The notes: generated by a model not told the origin, from the letters alone. A stretch of 16,953 nucleotides of DNA from Oxalobacteraceae bacterium UBA6704 (GCA_002454505.1 DKJA01000017.1:1-16953); one strand, 5' to 3'. Counted from the first letter of the stretch, positions 6,263-13,488 are shown. Numbers and translations are program-made.

Positions 6263-7243
6263 ATGCGCGCCATCGAGATCACCGCCCCCGGCGGGCCGGA
6301 AGTACTGCAGCTGTGCGAACGCGAGCAACCGGTGCCGGCTGCCGGCGAAGTGTTGATCCGCGTGCATGCCGCGGGCGTCAACCGGCCAGACGTGTTCCAG
6401 CGCCAGGGCAGCTACGCGCCGCCGCCGGGCGCGTCCGACCTGCCGGGGCTGGAAGTGGCCGGCGAGATCGTCGGCGGCGACGTCGGCGACAGCGGCTTCA
6501 AGGTCGGCGACCTGGTCTGCGCGCTGGTGCATGGCGGCGGCTATGCCGAATATGCCGTCGCGCCGCTCGCGCAGTGCCTGCCCGTGCCGCACGGCCTGTC
6601 GCCGCTGGAGGCCGCATCGCTGCCGGAAACCTTCTTCACCGTGTGGAGCAATGTGTTCGACCGTGCCCGCCTGGGCGAAGGCGAGTCGCTGCTGGTGCAG
6701 GGCGGCACGTCCGGCATCGGCGTGACGGCGATCCAGCTGGCCAGCGCGCTGGGCCACCGCGTGTTCGCCACGGCGGGCAGCGAGGACAAGGCGCGCGCCT
6801 GCGAGCAGCTGGGTGCGGAGCGGGGCATCAATTACCGTCATGAAGATTTTGCCCAGGTCGTCAAGGAGCTGACCGGCGGCAAGGGCGTCGATGTCGTGCT
6901 GGACATGGTGGGCGGCGACTACCTGCCGCGCGAGATTTCCTGCCTGGCCGACGACGGCCGCATCGTCATCATCGCGCTGCTGGGCGGCGCAAAGGGCCAG
7001 CTGGACATGGGCCAGGTGCTGCGCCGCCGCCTGACCGTCACCGGTTCCACGCTGCGGCCCCGTTCCGTCGCATTCAAGGGGGCGATCGCGCAACAGCTGC
7101 GCGACAAAGTGTGGCCGCTGATCGAATCGCAGAAGATCAGGCCGGTGATTTACGAGAGCTTCCCCCTCGCCCAGGCCGCCGAAGCCCACAAGCTGATGGA
7201 GAGCAGCACGCACGTGGGCAAGATCATGTTGCAGGTGATTTAG
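6263..7243 (+). CDS. NAD(P)H:quinone oxidoreductase, PIG3 / zeta-crystallin family
   Basis: A 326-residue zinc-free medium-chain dehydrogenase. ATG 6263 is chosen because GAGGA lies six bases ahead and MRAIEITAPGGPEVL is the normal family start; in-frame sequence further upstream only translates the repeat cluster. The N-terminal GroES-like domain (about 1-120) contains VHAAGVNRPDVFQRQG (34-49) and GLEVAGEIV (62-70). The Rossmann domain has the nucleotide-binding loop GGTSGIG (147-153). The ending HVGKIMLQV is typical of the PIG3 subgroup (TIGR02824). Zinc-ligand cysteines of alcohol dehydrogenases are absent. Family members reduce quinones with NADPH in the cytosol. The physiological substrate is unknown. 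A terminator-like hairpin follows 34 bases after the stop. Confidence 0.9.
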   Translation: MRAIEITAPGGPEVLQLCEREQPVPAAGEVLIRVHAAGVNRPDVFQRQGSYAPPPGASDLPGLEVAGEIVGGDVGDSGFKVGDLVCALVHGGGYAEYAVAPLAQCLPVPHGLSPLEAASLPETFFTVWSNVFDRARLGEGESLLVQGGTSGIGVTAIQLASALGHRVFATAGSEDKARACEQLGAERGINYRHEDFAQVVKELTGGKGVDVVLDMVGGDYLPREISCLADDGRIVIIALLGGAKGQLDMGQVLRRRLTVTGSTLRPRSVAFKGAIAQQLRDKVWPLIESQKIRPVIYESFPLAQAAEAHKLMESSTHVGKIMLQVI

Positions 7244-7277
7244 CAAGACCAGCGGCGCGACAGAATCGGCAAAATTG

Positions 7278-7303
7278 CCCGCCGGGAGCGCCCGGACGGG
7301 TTT
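7278..7303 (+). terminator. Terminator-like hairpin after the quinone oxidoreductase gene
   Basis: CCCGCCGGG (7278-7286), loop AGCG and CCCGGACGGG (7291-7300) form a nine-pair GC stem with one bulged A (7296), followed by TTT (7301-7303). The stem is strong but the T-run is short, so termination may be partial. The T-run is shared with the -35 box of the tpiA promoter. Confidence 0.45.
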
Positions 7304-7331
7304 GACCCGCCATTGCGGCGCACGTTACAAT
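7302..7331 (+). promoter_or_regulatory. Sigma70 promoter of tpiA
   Basis: TTGACC (7302-7307) and TACAAT (7326-7331) each match consensus at 5 of 6 positions and are 18 bases apart. The predicted start is near 7338, leaving a 21-base leader with GGAT just before ATG 7359. This is one of the best promoter matches in the window. Confidence 0.7.
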
Positions 7332-7358
7332 CGCGAGTTCATTAAAACTCGGATAACT

Positions 7359-8108
7359 ATGCGACGCAAACTGGTCATCGGCAACTGGAAGATGAACGGC
7401 AGCCTGGCCGCCAATTCGGTATTATTACGCGGCATCGTGGCCGGCAACGCCGCACGGAATGCGGACTGCGCCGTGTGCGTCCCGTCTCCCTACCTGGCCC
7501 AGTGCCAGGCCGAACTGGCCGGTTCCACCGTGGCCTGGGGCGCGCAGGATGTGTCGGCCTATGCGGCCGGCGCCTATACGGGCGAGATGGCGGCATCGAT
7601 GTTGCAGGATTTCGGCTGCCGCTACGTGCTGTGCGGCCACTCCGAGCGGCGCGCCTACCATCACGAGAGCAACGAACTGGTGGCGCAGAAGACGCACGCC
7701 GCCCTGGATGCCGGCCTGACGCCGGTGGTCTGCGTGGGAGAATCGCTGGCCGAGCGGGAAGCAGGGCGCACCAATGTCGTCGTCTGCGCGCAACTGCAGG
7801 CGGTGCTGGATGTGCTGGAAAATCCGGCGCTGGAAAAGATCGTGCTGGCCTACGAGCCGGTGTGGGCGATCGGCACCGGCAAAACCGCCACGCCGGCCCT
7901 GGCACAGGAAGTGCATGCAGCATTGCGCAAGCAGGTTGCGGAACGCAGCCCGGCCGCGGCCGCCAAGCTGCAGATCCTGTACGGCGGCAGCATGAAGCCG
8001 GAGAATGCCCGGGATCTGCTGGCCCAGCCGGATATCGACGGCGGCCTGATCGGCGGCGCGGCACTGAAGGCGGCGGATTTCCTCGCCATCGTGCATGCCG
8101 CGGACTGA
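7359..8108 (+). CDS. tpiA: Triosephosphate isomerase
   Basis: The 249-residue enzyme interconverts dihydroxyacetone phosphate and glyceraldehyde 3-phosphate in the cytosol (glycolysis and gluconeogenesis) and has the normal family length. ATG 7359 is chosen because MRRKLVIGNWKMNG is the standard start; the frame is open upstream through the promoter. Catalytic residues are visible: Asn9 and Lys11 in GNWKMN, His94 in CGHSERR, and Glu166 in AYEPVWAIGTGK, whose 167-175 part is the mobile loop 6. The phosphate-binding segments YGGS (208-211) and GLIGGA (229-234) are intact. The gene lies between its own promoter and a hairpin/T5 element ahead of secG, the usual neighbour in proteobacteria. Confidence 0.98.
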   Translation: MRRKLVIGNWKMNGSLAANSVLLRGIVAGNAARNADCAVCVPSPYLAQCQAELAGSTVAWGAQDVSAYAAGAYTGEMAASMLQDFGCRYVLCGHSERRAYHHESNELVAQKTHAALDAGLTPVVCVGESLAEREAGRTNVVVCAQLQAVLDVLENPALEKIVLAYEPVWAIGTGKTATPALAQEVHAALRKQVAERSPAAAAKLQILYGGSMKPENARDLLAQPDIDGGLIGGAALKAADFLAIVHAAD

Positions 8109-8145
8109 ATGATGTAATACAGAATTCTCGGAAACGGGAAAGACA

Positions 8146-8170
8146 TGCCGGATTCAAGCCGGCAATTTTT
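8146..8170 (+). terminator. Rho-independent terminator or attenuator between tpiA and secG
   Basis: TGCCGG (8146-8151), a 7-base loop and CCGGCA (8159-8164) form a perfect six-pair stem, followed by A and five Ts (8166-8170). It lies 37 bases after the tpiA stop and 20 bases before secG. With no clear separate secG promoter seen, it may lower rather than abolish expression of secG from the tpiA promoter. Confidence 0.6.
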
Positions 8171-8190
8171 GAAACTGAGAATGGAATAAC

Positions 8191-8625
8191 ATGAACACCT
8201 TGTTCAATCTGATCGTCGTAGTCCAGGTCGCCTCGGCGCTGATCATTATCGGCCTCGTGCTGATGCAGCACGGCAAAGGCGCCGACATGGGTGCCGCCTT
8301 CGGTTCCGGTTCGTCCGGCAGCCTGTTCGGCGCCACCGGTTCCTCGAACTTCCTGTCGAAGTCGACGGCTGTCGCGGCCGCCGTGTTCTTTGCCGCCACG
8401 CTGGGCCTGGCCGTGCTGGCCAATGGCCGCAGCGCCAGTGCGGGTGCCGGCGTGCTGTCGAACGCCAAGGTGCCGGTCACCGGTTCGGCTGCGATTCCCG
8501 CCGCTACGCCGCCTGTGGCGCCGGTTGCACCAGCGGCCGACCAGGGCGTTCCGCCTGCTGTCACGCCAGCTCCTGCAGCACCTGCGGCTGCCGGCACGGC
8601 ACCGTCGGGCGAGATTCCAAAGTAA
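8191..8625 (+). CDS. secG: Preprotein translocase subunit SecG
   Basis: A 144-residue inner-membrane protein that assists SecYE in moving proteins across the cytoplasmic membrane. ATG 8191 follows GGAA. Transmembrane helix 1 is about residues 3-25 and helix 2 about 57-78. Between them is the family signature segment QHGKGADMGAAFGSG (26-40) and GSLFGATGSSNFL (43-55). The C-terminal tail from about 80 is rich in Ala and Pro and makes the protein longer than the 110-residue E. coli SecG. Such low-complexity tails are common in Burkholderiales and probably not critical. The gene sits between tpiA and tRNA-Leu(GAG), a conserved arrangement (secG and leuU are also neighbours in E. coli). Confidence 0.97.
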   Translation: MNTLFNLIVVVQVASALIIIGLVLMQHGKGADMGAAFGSGSSGSLFGATGSSNFLSKSTAVAAAVFFAATLGLAVLANGRSASAGAGVLSNAKVPVTGSAAIPAATPPVAPVAPAADQGVPPAVTPAPAAPAAAGTAPSGEIPK

Positions 8626-8680
8626 AACGTATAATAGTTAAAGTTTCTTAAGCTTTCTTCTTGATTTCGCGCAATTCACA

Positions 8681-8709
8681 TTAACAAACTGCGCAATAAC
8701 GAGTAGAAT
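8681..8709 (+). promoter_or_regulatory. Sigma70 promoter of tRNA-Leu
   Basis: TTAACA (8681-8686), a 17-base spacer and TAGAAT (8704-8709) match consensus at 5 of 6 positions each. The -10 box is followed by a GC-rich discriminator (AGCGGCC), a feature known for stringently controlled stable-RNA promoters. The predicted start near 8716 leaves only about six bases before the tRNA. Two direct GCGCAAT copies (8669-8675, 8691-8697) flank the -35 box. Confidence 0.75.
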
Positions 8710-8721
8710 AGCGGCCTTAAT

Positions 8722-8806
8722 GCCGACGTGGTGAAATTGGTAGACACGCTATCTTGAGGGGGTAGTGGCGCAAGCTGTACGAGTTCGAGTCTCGTCGTCG
8801 GCACCA
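8722..8806 (+). tRNA. tRNA-Leu (anticodon GAG)
   Basis: The 85-base gene folds as a class II tRNA. The acceptor stem GCCGACG (8722-8728) pairs fully with CGTCGGC (8796-8802), with discriminator A8803 and encoded CCA (8804-8806). The anticodon stem CTATC/GGTAG encloses the loop TTGAGGG, giving anticodon GAG, which reads CUC and CUU. A long variable arm (TGGCGCAAGCTGT region) marks it as leucine-type. The T arm is ACGAG-TTCGAGT-CTCGT. It has its own promoter and terminator and lies between secG and nuoA. Confidence 0.98.
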
Positions 8807-8818
8807 ACGGAATTTGAG

Positions 8819-8869
8819 AAACCAGCAAATGGCGCCTGAGTTGTCCTCATGCCTGCAGCTGGTTTTTTT
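8819..8869 (+). terminator. Rho-independent terminator after tRNA-Leu
   Basis: AAACCAGC (8819-8826) pairs with GCTGGTTT (8858-8865), and the run of Ts continues to 8869 (seven in total). The 31-base loop can fold further: GGC with GCC, and TGAG with CTCA, making one long interrupted hairpin. It begins 13 bases after the tRNA end and separates the tRNA from the nuo operon. Confidence 0.65.
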
Positions 8870-8885
8870 ACGAGGATGTGTCGTT

Positions 8886-8915
8886 CGATCCTGGTCTCAG
8901 CGTTTGATAGGATCG
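8886..8915. repeat. 7-bp inverted repeat flanking the candidate nuo -35 box
   Basis: CGATCCT (8886-8892) and AGGATCG (8909-8915) are exact reverse complements separated by 16 bases. The space between contains the TTGATA -35 box, whose last base overlaps the right arm. A related TGATCCTA occurs just before the nuoA start (8989-8996). It is a candidate operator; no known regulator consensus is recognised. Confidence 0.45.
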
Positions 8916-8932
8916 GACGTGTGAGTTGTATT
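8904..8932 (+). promoter_or_regulatory. Candidate sigma70 promoter of the nuo operon
   Basis: TTGATA (8904-8909) matches consensus at 5 of 6 positions and TGTATT (8927-8932) at 4 of 6, with a 17-base spacer. The predicted start near 8939 gives a leader of about 60 bases to the GTG start of nuoA. It is the best match between the tRNA terminator and nuoA, but other weaker combinations exist. Confidence 0.45.
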
Positions 8933-8998
8933 GCTCGCAGTTCGGAGTCGTGCAACCCCGCTCCTGACCGATCGTTCAACAACAGCTGTGATCCTACC

Positions 8999-9358
8999 GT
9001 GAACCTCGAAAATTACTTCCCCGTTCTTCTGTTCCTTCTCGTCGGCCTCGGTGTCGGCGTAGCACCCCAGGTCCTGGGCCGCTTGCTCGGTCCACACAAG
9101 CCTGATGCGGCAAAACTCTCCCCCTACGAGTGCGGTTTCGAAGCCTTCGAAGACGCCCGCATGAAATTCGACGTGCGTTATTACCTCGTCGCCATTCTGT
9201 TTATTTTGTTCGATCTGGAAACGGCATTCTTCTTCCCGTGGGGCGTTTCCATGCGTGAGCTGGGCTGGCAGGGCTACGTGACGATGATGGTATTCATCGC
9301 CGAATTCGTGGTCGGTTTTTGGTATATCTGGAAGAAAGGTGCCCTTGATTGGGAATAA
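8999..9358 (+). CDS. nuoA: NADH-quinone oxidoreductase subunit A
   Basis: A 119-residue membrane-arm subunit of complex I (ND3 homologue). The start is placed at GTG 8999, because NLENYFPVLLF is the usual betaproteobacterial N-terminus and the in-frame sequence upstream does not resemble NuoA. No clear ribosome site precedes it. Three transmembrane helices are visible at about 6-26, 61-81 and 92-112. The long loop contains SPYECGFE with the conserved cysteine (Cys45), and helix 2 carries the conserved acidic FDLE (71-74). It is the first gene of the nuo operon; nuoB begins three bases after its stop. Confidence 0.95.
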   Translation: MNLENYFPVLLFLLVGLGVGVAPQVLGRLLGPHKPDAAKLSPYECGFEAFEDARMKFDVRYYLVAILFILFDLETAFFFPWGVSMRELGWQGYVTMMVFIAEFVVGFWYIWKKGALDWE

Positions 9359-9361
9359 GCC

Positions 9362-9838
9362 ATGGCTATTGAAGGCGTATTAAGCGAAGGTTTCATCACC
9401 ACCTCGGCCGACAAGCTGATCAACTGGGCGCGTACCGGGTCTATGTTCCCGATGACGTTCGGGCTGGCCTGCTGTGCGGTTGAAATGATGCACGTGGGCG
9501 CAGCCCGTTACGACATGGACCGCTTCGGCGTCGTGTTCCGTCCGTCGCCGCGTCAGTCCGACGTGATGATCGTGGCCGGCACGCTGTGCAACAAGATGGC
9601 GCCGGCCCTGCGCAAGGTGTACGACCAGATGTCGGAGCCGCGCTGGGTCATCTCGATGGGGTCGTGCGCGAACGGCGGCGGCTACTATCACTATTCCTAC
9701 TCCGTCGTGCGCGGCTGCGATCGCATCGTTCCCGTCGACGTCTACGTCCCCGGTTGCCCTCCGACCGCCGAGGCCCTGCTGTACGGCATCCTGCAGCTGC
9801 AAAACAAGATCAGGCGCACCAACACGATCGCACGATAA
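9362..9838 (+). CDS. nuoB: NADH-quinone oxidoreductase subunit B (N2 cluster subunit)
   Basis: A 158-residue subunit of the quinone-linking module of complex I, on the cytoplasmic side of the membrane. It holds the last 4Fe-4S cluster (N2), which passes electrons to ubiquinone. All four ligands are present: the tandem Cys37-Cys38 in GLACCAVE, Cys102 in MGSCANGGG and Cys132 in VPGCPP. Family landmarks such as RFGVVFRPSPRQSDVMI (54-70) are intact. ATG 9362 lies three bases after the nuoA stop, so the two are translationally close. Confidence 0.98.
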   Translation: MAIEGVLSEGFITTSADKLINWARTGSMFPMTFGLACCAVEMMHVGAARYDMDRFGVVFRPSPRQSDVMIVAGTLCNKMAPALRKVYDQMSEPRWVISMGSCANGGGYYHYSYSVVRGCDRIVPVDVYVPGCPPTAEALLYGILQLQNKIRRTNTIAR

Positions 9839-9855
9839 ACGGGGCGCGCAAGAAT

Positions 9856-10449
9856 ATGACAACACATCTGGAAGCATTGCAAGGCGCCCTGGCCGGCGCC
9901 CTGGGCGAGCGCGCCGCCATCAGCGTGGCGCTCGGTGAAATCACCGTCGTCGTCAAGGCCGCCGACTACCATGCGGCGATGCAGACGCTGCGCGACGATC
10001 CCGCCCTCGGTTTCGACACGCTGATCGACATCTGCGGCATCGACTACTCGACCTACGGCGAAGGCACGTGGGACGGCCTGCGTTTCGCGTCCGTCGCGCA
10101 CCTGCTGTCGGTCAAACACAACTGGCGCGTCCGCGTCCGCGTGTTCTGCCCGGACGACGACATGCCGCTGGTGGCCTCGGTCACCGACATCTGGCGCGCC
10201 GCCAACTGGTACGAGCGCGAATCGTTCGACATGTACGGCATCCTGTACGAAGGTCACAACGACCTGCGCCGCATCCTGACCGACTACGGCTTCATCGGCC
10301 ATCCGTTCCGCAAGGACTTCCCGGTCGCCGGCTATGTGGAAATGCGCTACGACGCCGATCAGAAGCGGGTGGTGTACCAGCCCGTGACGATCGAGCCGCG
10401 CGAAAACGTGCCGCGCGTGATCCGCGAAGAAAACTACGGGATGAAATAA
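9856..10449 (+). CDS. nuoC: NADH-quinone oxidoreductase subunit C
   Basis: A 197-residue hydrophilic subunit (30-kDa family) linking NuoD and NuoB in the peripheral arm; it carries no cofactor. ATG 9856 (MTTHLEALQ) is chosen although the frame is open upstream inside nuoB, because the upstream part is out-of-frame nuoB sequence. The hallmark region is at 118-156, starting WYERESFDMYG and ending GHPFRKDFP. The typical C-terminal tail PRENVPRVIREENYG follows. NuoC is separate from NuoD here, unlike the fused NuoCD of E. coli. Its TAA stop shares one base with the nuoD ATG (TAATG). Confidence 0.97.
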   Translation: MTTHLEALQGALAGALGERAAISVALGEITVVVKAADYHAAMQTLRDDPALGFDTLIDICGIDYSTYGEGTWDGLRFASVAHLLSVKHNWRVRVRVFCPDDDMPLVASVTDIWRAANWYERESFDMYGILYEGHNDLRRILTDYGFIGHPFRKDFPVAGYVEMRYDADQKRVVYQPVTIEPRENVPRVIREENYGMK

Positions 10450-11702
10450 TGGCTGAGATTAAGAATTACACCCTGAACTTCGGCCCGCAGCACCCGGCCG
10501 CGCACGGCGTGCTGCGCCTCGTGCTGGAGCTGGACGGCGAAGTCATCCAGCGCGCCGACCCGCACATCGGCCTGCTGCACCGCGCCACCGAGAAGCTGGC
10601 CGAGCAGAAGACCTACCTGCAGTCGGTACCGTACATGGACCGCCTCGACTACGTGTCGATGATGTGCAACGAGCACGGCTACGTGCTGGCCATCGAGAAG
10701 CTGCTGGGTCTCGAGGTTCCGCTGCGCGCCCAGTACATCCGCGTGATGTTCGACGAGATCACCCGCATCCTGAACCACCTGATGTGGCTGGGCGCGCACG
10801 CGCTGGACGTCGGCGCGATGGGCCCGTTCCTGTACGCCTTCCGCGACCGCGAAGACCTGTTCGACTGCTACGAAGCGGTGTCGGGCGCGCGCATGCACGC
10901 GGCCTACTACCGCCCGGGCGGCGTGTACCGCGACCTGCCGGAAGTGATGCCGAAGCACCGGCCGTCGACCATCCGCAGCCAGAAGGAAATCGACAAGCTG
11001 AACGAGCACCGCCAGGGCTCGCTGCTGGACTTCATCGAAGCGTTCACCAACCGTTTCCCGACCTATGTGGACGAGTACGAAACGCTGCTGACCGACAACC
11101 GCATCTGGAAGCAGCGGACGGTCGGCATCGGCGTCGTCAAGCCGGAAGATGCGCTGGCGATGGGCTTCACCGGCGCCATGCTGCGCGGTTCGGGCATCGC
11201 CTGGGACCTGCGCAAGACGCAACCGTACGAAGTGTACGACCTGATGGACTTCGACGTGCCTGTGGGCACCAACGGCGACTGCTACGACCGTTACCTGGTC
11301 CGCGTGGAAGAGCTGCGCCAGTCGAACCGCATCATCAAGCAATGCGTCGAGTGGCTGCGCAACAACCCGGGCCCGGTCATCACGGACAACCGCAAGGTCG
11401 CCCCGCCGGACCGCGTGGACATGAAGACCAACATGGAATCGCTGATCCACCACTTCAAGCTGTTCCAGGAAGGCTTCCACGTCCCGCCGGGCGAGGTGTA
11501 CACCGGCATCGAACACCCGAAAGGCGAATTCGGCATCTACATCGTGTCCGACGGTGCCAACAAGCCGTATCGCCTGAAGATCCGTACTCCGGACTATGCT
11601 CACCTGCAGAGCCTGGATGAAATGGCGCGCGGTCACATGATCGCCGACGCCGTGACCATCATTGGTACGCAGGACATCGTGTTCGGCAGTATCGACCGCT
11701 AA
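10449..11702 (+). CDS. nuoD: NadH-quinone oxidoreductase subunit D (49-kDa subunit)
   Basis: A 417-residue subunit that, with NuoB, forms the ubiquinone-binding cavity at the foot of the peripheral arm. It is related to [NiFe]-hydrogenase large subunits but has lost the metal-binding cysteines. FGPQHPAAHGVLRL (11-24) contains His19, and PYMDRLDYVSMM (61-72) contains Tyr68. By alignment these correspond to the quinone-contacting His38 and Tyr87 of Thermus Nqo4. GDCYDRY and the C-terminal GTQDIVFGSIDR are family signatures. The ATG overlaps the nuoC stop by one base, so translation is probably coupled. Confidence 0.98.
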   Translation: MAEIKNYTLNFGPQHPAAHGVLRLVLELDGEVIQRADPHIGLLHRATEKLAEQKTYLQSVPYMDRLDYVSMMCNEHGYVLAIEKLLGLEVPLRAQYIRVMFDEITRILNHLMWLGAHALDVGAMGPFLYAFRDREDLFDCYEAVSGARMHAAYYRPGGVYRDLPEVMPKHRPSTIRSQKEIDKLNEHRQGSLLDFIEAFTNRFPTYVDEYETLLTDNRIWKQRTVGIGVVKPEDALAMGFTGAMLRGSGIAWDLRKTQPYEVYDLMDFDVPVGTNGDCYDRYLVRVEELRQSNRIIKQCVEWLRNNPGPVITDNRKVAPPDRVDMKTNMESLIHHFKLFQEGFHVPPGEVYTGIEHPKGEFGIYIVSDGANKPYRLKIRTPDYAHLQSLDEMARGHMIADAVTIIGTQDIVFGSIDR

Positions 11703-11716
11703 GAGGTAGGGAAATT

Positions 11717-12193
11717 ATGTTATCCGAGCAGTGCTATAAAAAAATCGACCGCGAGCTGGCCAAGTATCCGGCCGACCAGCGCCAGTCGGCCGTGATGGCC
11801 TCGCTGGCCCACGCGCAAGTGGAACTGGGCTGGCTGTCGCCCGAAACGATGAAGGAACTCGCCGACTATATCGGCATGCCGGCCATCGCCGTGCAGGAAG
11901 TGGCGACCTTCTACAACATGTACAACCTGAAGCCGATCGGCAAGCACAAGATCACCGTGTGCACCAACCTGCCGTGCGCATTGTCCGGCGGCGTGAAGGC
12001 CGGCGAGCACCTTAAGCACAAGCTGGGCATCGATTACCGCGGCACCACCGAAGACGGCGCGTTCACGCTGCAAGAGGGCGAGTGCATGGGCGCCTGCGGC
12101 GACGCACCCGTGATGCTGGTGGATAACCACCGCATGTGCAGCTTCATGAGCCACGAAAAAATCGACGCGCTGGTGGAGGAACTGAAGAAATGA
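11717..12193 (+). CDS. nuoE: NADH-quinone oxidoreductase subunit E (24-kDa, 2Fe-2S)
   Basis: A 158-residue subunit of the NADH-dehydrogenase module, with a thioredoxin-like fold carrying the off-path 2Fe-2S cluster N1a. The ligands are Cys82 and Cys87 (VCTNLPCAL), then Cys123 and Cys127 (GECMGACGDAP). The N-terminal helical part includes EVATFYNMYN (61-70). ATG 11717 follows a purine-rich GAGGTAGGG. Its stop overlaps the nuoF start by four bases (ATGA at 12190-12193), a classic sign of coupled translation for equimolar partners. Confidence 0.98.
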   Translation: MLSEQCYKKIDRELAKYPADQRQSAVMASLAHAQVELGWLSPETMKELADYIGMPAIAVQEVATFYNMYNLKPIGKHKITVCTNLPCALSGGVKAGEHLKHKLGIDYRGTTEDGAFTLQEGECMGACGDAPVMLVDNHRMCSFMSHEKIDALVEELKK

Positions 12194-13488
12194 CTTCGCT
12201 GCACGACCGACACATCAAGCCGTTGATCCTGAAGGACCTGAACGGCGACAACTGGCACCTGGCCGACTACGTCAAGCGTGGCGGCTACTCGGCACTGCGC
12301 AAGATCCTCGAAGAGAAGATCACGCCGGAGGCGATCATCGCCGACCTGAAGACTTCCGGCCTGCGCGGCCGCGGCGGTGCGGGCTTCCCCACCGGCCTGA
12401 AGTGGAGCTTCATGCCGCGCCAGTTCCCGGGCCAGAAGTACCTCGTCTGCAATACAGATGAGGGCGAGCCGGGCACTTTCAAGGATCGCGACATCATCCG
12501 CTACAACCCCCATGCGCTGATCGAAGGCATGGCCATCGGCGCGTTCGCGATGGGCATCACCGTGGGCTACAACTACATCCACGGCGAGATCTTCCAGGAC
12601 TACCTGCGCTTCGAGGAAGCGCTGGACGAGGCGCGTGCCGCCGGCTTCCTGGGCGACAAGATCATGGGCAGCGAGTTCAGCTTCCAGCTGCACGCCCACC
12701 ATGGCTATGGTGCCTACATCTGCGGCGAGGAAACGGCGCTGCTGGAATCGCTGGAAGGCAAGAAAGGCCAGCCGCGCTTCAAGCCGCCTTTCCCCGCCTC
12801 GTTCGGCCTGTACGGCAAGCCGACGACGATCAACAACACGGAAACCTTCGCGGCCGTGCCGTTCATCCTGAACATCGGCGCCGAGAACTATGCGGCGCTG
12901 GGCAAGCCGAACAACGGCGGCACGAAGATCTTCTCGATCTCCGGCGACGTCGAGCGCCCGGGCAACTACGAAGTTCCGCTCGGCACGCCGTTCGCGACGC
13001 TGATGGAACTGGCTGGCGGCATGCGCGGCGGCAAGAAGATCAAGGCCGTGATCCCGGGCGGTTCGTCCGCGCCGGTGATCCGCGGCGAGATCATGATGCA
13101 GACCGACCTGGACTACGACTCGATCGCGAAAGCGGGCTCGATGCTGGGTTCCGGCGCCGTCATCGTCATGGACGAGACGCGCTGCATGGTCAAGGCGCTG
13201 GAACGCCTGTCGTACTTCTACTTCGAGGAATCGTGCGGCCAGTGCACGCCGTGCCGCGAAGGCACCGGCTGGATGTACCGCATGATTCACCGCATCGAGA
13301 ATGGCCAGGGCCGCGCGTCGGACCTGGACATGCTGAACTCGATCGCCGACAACATCCAGGGCCGCACCATCTGCGCGCTGGGCGATGCGGCGGCGATGCC
13401 GGTGCGGGCGTTCATCAAGCAATTCCGCGAAGAATTCGAATATCACGTCGAACACAAGCACTGCCTGGTGCCTGTGTCGGCTTTCTAA
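12190..13488 (+). CDS. nuoF: NADH-quinone oxidoreductase subunit F (51-kDa, NADH- and FMN-binding)
   Basis: A 432-residue subunit where NADH is oxidised and FMN reduced. The glycine-rich GRGGAGFPTGLKWSF (60-74) binds nucleotide, and CNTDEGEPGTFKDRD (87-101) belongs to the flavin site. GAYICGEETALLESLEG (174-190) is another family signature. The 4Fe-4S cluster N3 ligands are Cys349, Cys352 and Cys355 (ESCGQCTPCREG) and Cys395 (TICALGD). Start and stop of nuoE/nuoF overlap in ATGA. The full-length protein is intact. Confidence 0.98.
   Translation: MTSLHDRHIKPLILKDLNGDNWHLADYVKRGGYSALRKILEEKITPEAIIADLKTSGLRGRGGAGFPTGLKWSFMPRQFPGQKYLVCNTDEGEPGTFKDRDIIRYNPHALIEGMAIGAFAMGITVGYNYIHGEIFQDYLRFEEALDEARAAGFLGDKIMGSEFSFQLHAHHGYGAYICGEETALLESLEGKKGQPRFKPPFPASFGLYGKPTTINNTETFAAVPFILNIGAENYAALGKPNNGGTKIFSISGDVERPGNYEVPLGTPFATLMELAGGMRGGKKIKAVIPGGSSAPVIRGEIMMQTDLDYDSIAKAGSMLGSGAVIVMDETRCMVKALERLSYFYFEESCGQCTPCREGTGWMYRMIHRIENGQGRASDLDMLNSIADNIQGRTICALGDAAAMPVRAFIKQFREEFEYHVEHKHCLVPVSAF

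Noticed and set aside
7035..7045. GTCACCGGTTCC inside the quinone oxidoreductase gene, and a similar GGTCACCGGTTC in secG near 8476.
   Set aside because: These are ordinary Val-Thr-Gly codons inside coding sequence and lack the flanking parts of the intergenic repeat.
8630..8635. A perfect TATAAT just after the secG stop.
   Set aside because: No -35 box or extended -10 motif lies at a suitable distance, and the tRNA has a better promoter further downstream.
8641..8665. AAAG/CTTT pairing after secG as a possible terminator.
   Set aside because: The stem is only about four A/T-rich pairs with no stable GC part.
8849..8998. A 50-residue N-terminal extension of NuoA starting at ATG 8849.
   Set aside because: It would begin inside the tRNA terminator and cross the candidate nuo promoter; the residues do not resemble NuoA, which starts at the GTG.
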